The translations under genes were made by a program, and so were the position numbers. Shown here piece after piece: positions 62,007 to 64,000 of a stretch of 64,000 nucleotides of DNA. Source of the DNA: Phycisphaerales bacterium (GTDB lineage: Bacteria; Planctomycetota; Phycisphaerae; UBA1845); the NCBI GenBank assembly GCA_020639095.1, contig JACKHH010000003.1, positions 62,001 through 126,000 on the forward strand, written 5' to 3'. Below the pieces are notes generated by a model, which ran no database searches, had not been told where the DNA came from, and saw only the letters and a list, made by a program, of their open reading frames with translations. The number at the start of each line of letters is the position of its first letter. Positions within the stretch are counted from its first letter, which is position 1.

Positions 62007-62501
62007 ATGAGCCGCATGCATCGGTTATGGCTTATCGTGGCGGTGGCGCCGGTCTTGGGTTTCATCGGTTGCAGCCAGGCTCCAGTTGATATGGTCGCGG
62101 TCCCGGACGGGCTGGACGTGCCGATTCTGCGCGAAACCCGTGGAATGCACTCGCCAATCCTCAAACCGCTGCGAACCGCGATCTACTCAGCCGGTCAAGC
62201 TGCGCAGTTTCCCATCCAGCTTCCCGATGCCGATTTCGAGCACGAGATGATCCTGGTGGCGGCCATGGGGCCTGCTCCTGACCCGGGGTGCTCGATTCGC
62301 ATTGTGGATGTGCAACGTGCGGGCAATAAGTTGCAGGCGGTGATTGAGCAGCGCTATCCTCCGACACTGCGACGTCGGCTGCGCGGGGTGGTGAGCCCGT
62401 ATCATGCGGTGGTCATTCCGCAGACGGCGCTGACCATCGAGGGATTCAGTGCCCAGCTTCCACCGCGCGCGATCGATTACGAACGGCGAGGGCTGCAATG
62501 A
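62007..62501 (+). CDS. Lipoprotein with PrcB_C-like domain
   Basis: A 164-residue lipoprotein. Signal MSRMHRLWLIVAVAPVLGFI with lipobox Cys. The mature part resembles the PrcB C-terminal domain: EMILVAAMGPAPDPGCSIRI, VQRAGNKLQAVIEQRYPP, SPYHAVVIPQTALTIEG. In other bacteria PrcB-like proteins may act with secreted proteases (family knowledge). The start is at 62007 or 62016. It overlaps the next gene by ATGA. Confidence 0.75.
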   Translation: MSRMHRLWLIVAVAPVLGFIGCSQAPVDMVAVPDGLDVPILRETRGMHSPILKPLRTAIYSAGQAAQFPIQLPDADFEHEMILVAAMGPAPDPGCSIRIVDVQRAGNKLQAVIEQRYPPTLRRRLRGVVSPYHAVVIPQTALTIEGFSAQLPPRAIDYERRGLQ

Positions 62502-63472
62502 CACCAGCCGACTCCAAACCTGTGAACTTGGGCGGTGAGCCGTACGTGATCGTGTCGGTACCGGAGGATGATCCCAGGTGTGCCTCGCTGATGGCACTTG
62601 CGATCAGCGGAAGCGCGTTGCTGACGCCGGAAAGCACGCGGCAATTGCAGTCGCTGCGCAAGGTTGCGCACGATCAGGGGCTCAAGCTCGCGCCGCTCAT
62701 CGCGGCTGAGCTGCGCGGGGTGGTGGTCGGGGCGGCGCTCGCGATCCAGTCACCCGGGCGCTCGGCGATGATGCACCTTGCCGGCGCCGTCGACCAACCT
62801 CAGCCGTTGCTGGTCATGATGTTGCGCGCCGCGGTGACTGAGCTTTTCGCGAGCGGCGTGCAACTCGTGCAGGGGTTGGTACACACCGGTGACAACGACC
62901 TACCGCAGGCCTATCGCTCTGCCGGGTTCCAGTACCTCACCGATTTGATCTACATGGAGGCGTCGGCGCAGGCGAAAGTCGCTGCCGTCGCGCCGCCGCC
63001 CGGCATCGTTCTCGCGACGTACGAACCCGCGCGCGACGACCTCTTCCTGCGCGCGCTGGAGACGTCCTACATTGACAGTCTCGACTGCCCCGGATTGACT
63101 GGTTTGCGCAGCACCTCGGATGTGCTCCTGGGACATCGTGCAACCGGGGTGTTTGACCCCAAGGGATGGTACGTAGCGCTGCGCGGGCGTGCGCCCGCCG
63201 GTGTTTTACTCACAGCCCGGGTGGCGCGCGCGAGCGCACTTGAAGTCGTTTACATCGGGGTGTCGTCGACCGAACGTGGACGGGGTGTGGGGAACTACCT
63301 CATGCAAGTGGCGCATGCCCGGGCCCGCGAACTCGCGCTTGGCGTCGTAACTCTTGCACTGGACGCGACCAACGAACCGGCGCGACGACTCTACGACCGC
63401 TGGGGTTACTGCGCAACACAGCGCCGACGCGTGTGGATTGCGACGCCCGCGCGCGGTGAAAACTTGAGTTAG
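62498..63472 (+). CDS. Tandem GNAT acetyltransferase-like protein
   Basis: A 324-residue protein with two GNAT-like halves, as in MshD. The second half (~170-320) has the acetyl-CoA site VVYIGVSSTERGRGVGNYLM (RGxGVG) and LALDATNEPARRLYDRWGY. The first half (~10-150) has GVQLVQGLVHTGDNDLPQAY and YRSAGFQYLTDLIYME, weaker. Acceptor unknown. Immediately upstream of the origin/dnaA region. Confidence 0.8.
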   Translation: MTPADSKPVNLGGEPYVIVSVPEDDPRCASLMALAISGSALLTPESTRQLQSLRKVAHDQGLKLAPLIAAELRGVVVGAALAIQSPGRSAMMHLAGAVDQPQPLLVMMLRAAVTELFASGVQLVQGLVHTGDNDLPQAYRSAGFQYLTDLIYMEASAQAKVAAVAPPPGIVLATYEPARDDLFLRALETSYIDSLDCPGLTGLRSTSDVLLGHRATGVFDPKGWYVALRGRAPAGVLLTARVARASALEVVYIGVSSTERGRGVGNYLMQVAHARARELALGVVTLALDATNEPARRLYDRWGYCATQRRRVWIATPARGENLS

Positions 63473-63761
63473 TCACACACTTGTTCACGATCTATCCACA
63501 AATGCACACGATCCCTGTGCATGACATGTTCACGCTTTTTTTTTTGGCGCGTAAGTTCCTTCACAACATATTCTCGTATCGTTGAAACAAGTTACAGGCG
63601 CCAAAACCCTATTGCTGCTGCTTGGAGCATTTGTTAGATTGCGATTCTTGCGAGCCAAGTTTCGTTTGCGGCGGTCATTCGACTGCCGTGCGTGTGTTTC
63701 TTACAACCTTGCCTGACGGCGCGGTCAAACGTCTGTTCGGCACCGTTCATGAGGAGCGGGC
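63473..63761. other. Candidate replication origin/dnaA control region
   Basis: A 289-base non-coding stretch upstream of dnaA. It has CTATCCACA (63492-63500, one mismatch to a DnaA box), TCATGCACA on the minus strand (63516-63524, one mismatch), weaker TTGTTCACG (63481) and ATGTTCACG (63526), and a run of ten T (63536-63545). A lower GC content than the surroundings is seen. The boxes suggest oriC or dnaA autoregulation. Confidence 0.5.
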
Positions 63762-64000
63762 ATGATGATTACATGCGCGACGGATGCGGTCCGTCTGCTC
63801 GACAGTTGTATTGCAGATAAGGTCGGCCCCCAACGCTACAAATTGTGGTTCAAGAACGCTACAAATCTGACACTCACGGATGATTTTCTGCGTATTGAAG
63901 TACCCAACCTGTTTATCGGCAACTGGATTGAGAAGCATTGTCTCGGCGCGATTCGTGAGGCGGTGCGCGAAGTTGTCGAAAAGGATCTGGAGATTGTTTT
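63762..64000 (+). CDS. dnaA: Replication initiator DnaA (partial, N-terminal domain)
   Basis: Only ~80 codons are seen. The ATG follows GAGGAG by 5 bases. The N-terminus matches DnaA domain I: LLDSCIADKVGPQRYKLWFK, TLTDDFLRIEVPNLFIGNWI and EKHCLGAIREAVREVV. DnaA binds DnaA boxes to open the origin and controls its own gene. The ATPase and DNA-binding domains are past the window edge. Confidence 0.92.
   Translation, partial: MMITCATDAVRLLDSCIADKVGPQRYKLWFKNATNLTLTDDFLRIEVPNLFIGNWIEKHCLGAIREAVREVVEKDLEIV

Overview
The window reads as chromosomal DNA from a planctomycete, probably a Phycisphaerae-like lineage (inference). The evidence is high GC content, a dockerin-like calcium-binding C-terminus at the left edge, Cys-rich ACC-x-DDAC motifs in a lipoprotein, several small membrane proteins with a C-x2-C...C-P-E-C-G zinc ribbon, PilZ and Ser/Thr-kinase genes, paired DUF3857/transglutaminase proteins, and many palindromic intergenic repeats. 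There is no phage, plasmid, insertion sequence or CRISPR array. It ends inside the start of dnaA, with a possible origin region just upstream.

Left part (1-15 kb): exported or lipid-anchored proteins (dockerin-like end, a tandem CxxC protein, a large lipoprotein, a LolA-like protein, a PDZ-hydrolase fusion), a tRNA-dihydrouridine synthase and a PilZ protein. Then come the phosphatidylethanolamine pair psd-pssA, a PpiD/SurA-like periplasmic protein, a Cys-phosphatase/cytochrome c'-like fusion, a tiny lipoprotein, and an alginate-export-type porin. Middle-left (15-30 kb): tRNA-Gln(CTG), rsmE, an esterase, a GT-C-like membrane protein overlapping lptB, an unusually long signal peptidase I, the system II cytochrome c maturation pair resB-ccsA, an OmpA-like lipoprotein, and a membrane protein with an HTH domain.

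Middle (30-47 kb): a crotonase, rpmA, obg, coaX, a short MnmE-like GTPase without the C-terminal Cys motif, a Ser/Thr kinase, two DUF3857 proteins (one with an intact and one with a lost transglutaminase Cys), and an M17 aminopeptidase. The stretch 43.4-47.5 kb is the accessory zone. It holds a 20-unit heptanucleotide array, a cloverleaf-like nested palindrome, a decayed zinc-ribbon membrane gene, and a zinc-ribbon/pseudopilin-like gene split by one in-frame stop.

Right part (47-64 kb): a long leftward series with RNase G, DUF2344, PTS enzyme I, HPr, an EIIA(Ntr)-like protein, hpf and DUF502. No sugar permease is present, so this looks like a regulatory PTS. After a metallophosphoesterase comes a tight operon for an Mla-type lipid transporter (HEAT lipoprotein, STAS protein, MlaE, MlaF, MlaD) followed by an FAD oxidoreductase. 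Last are a PrcB-like lipoprotein, a tandem GNAT protein and dnaA.

The window is strongly biased to envelope biology: phospholipid synthesis, lipid and LPS transport, protein export and folding, and cytochrome c maturation. I see no single island-like undescribed system. The most novel signals are domain fusions, lost catalytic motifs, and structured palindromic or heptad DNA.
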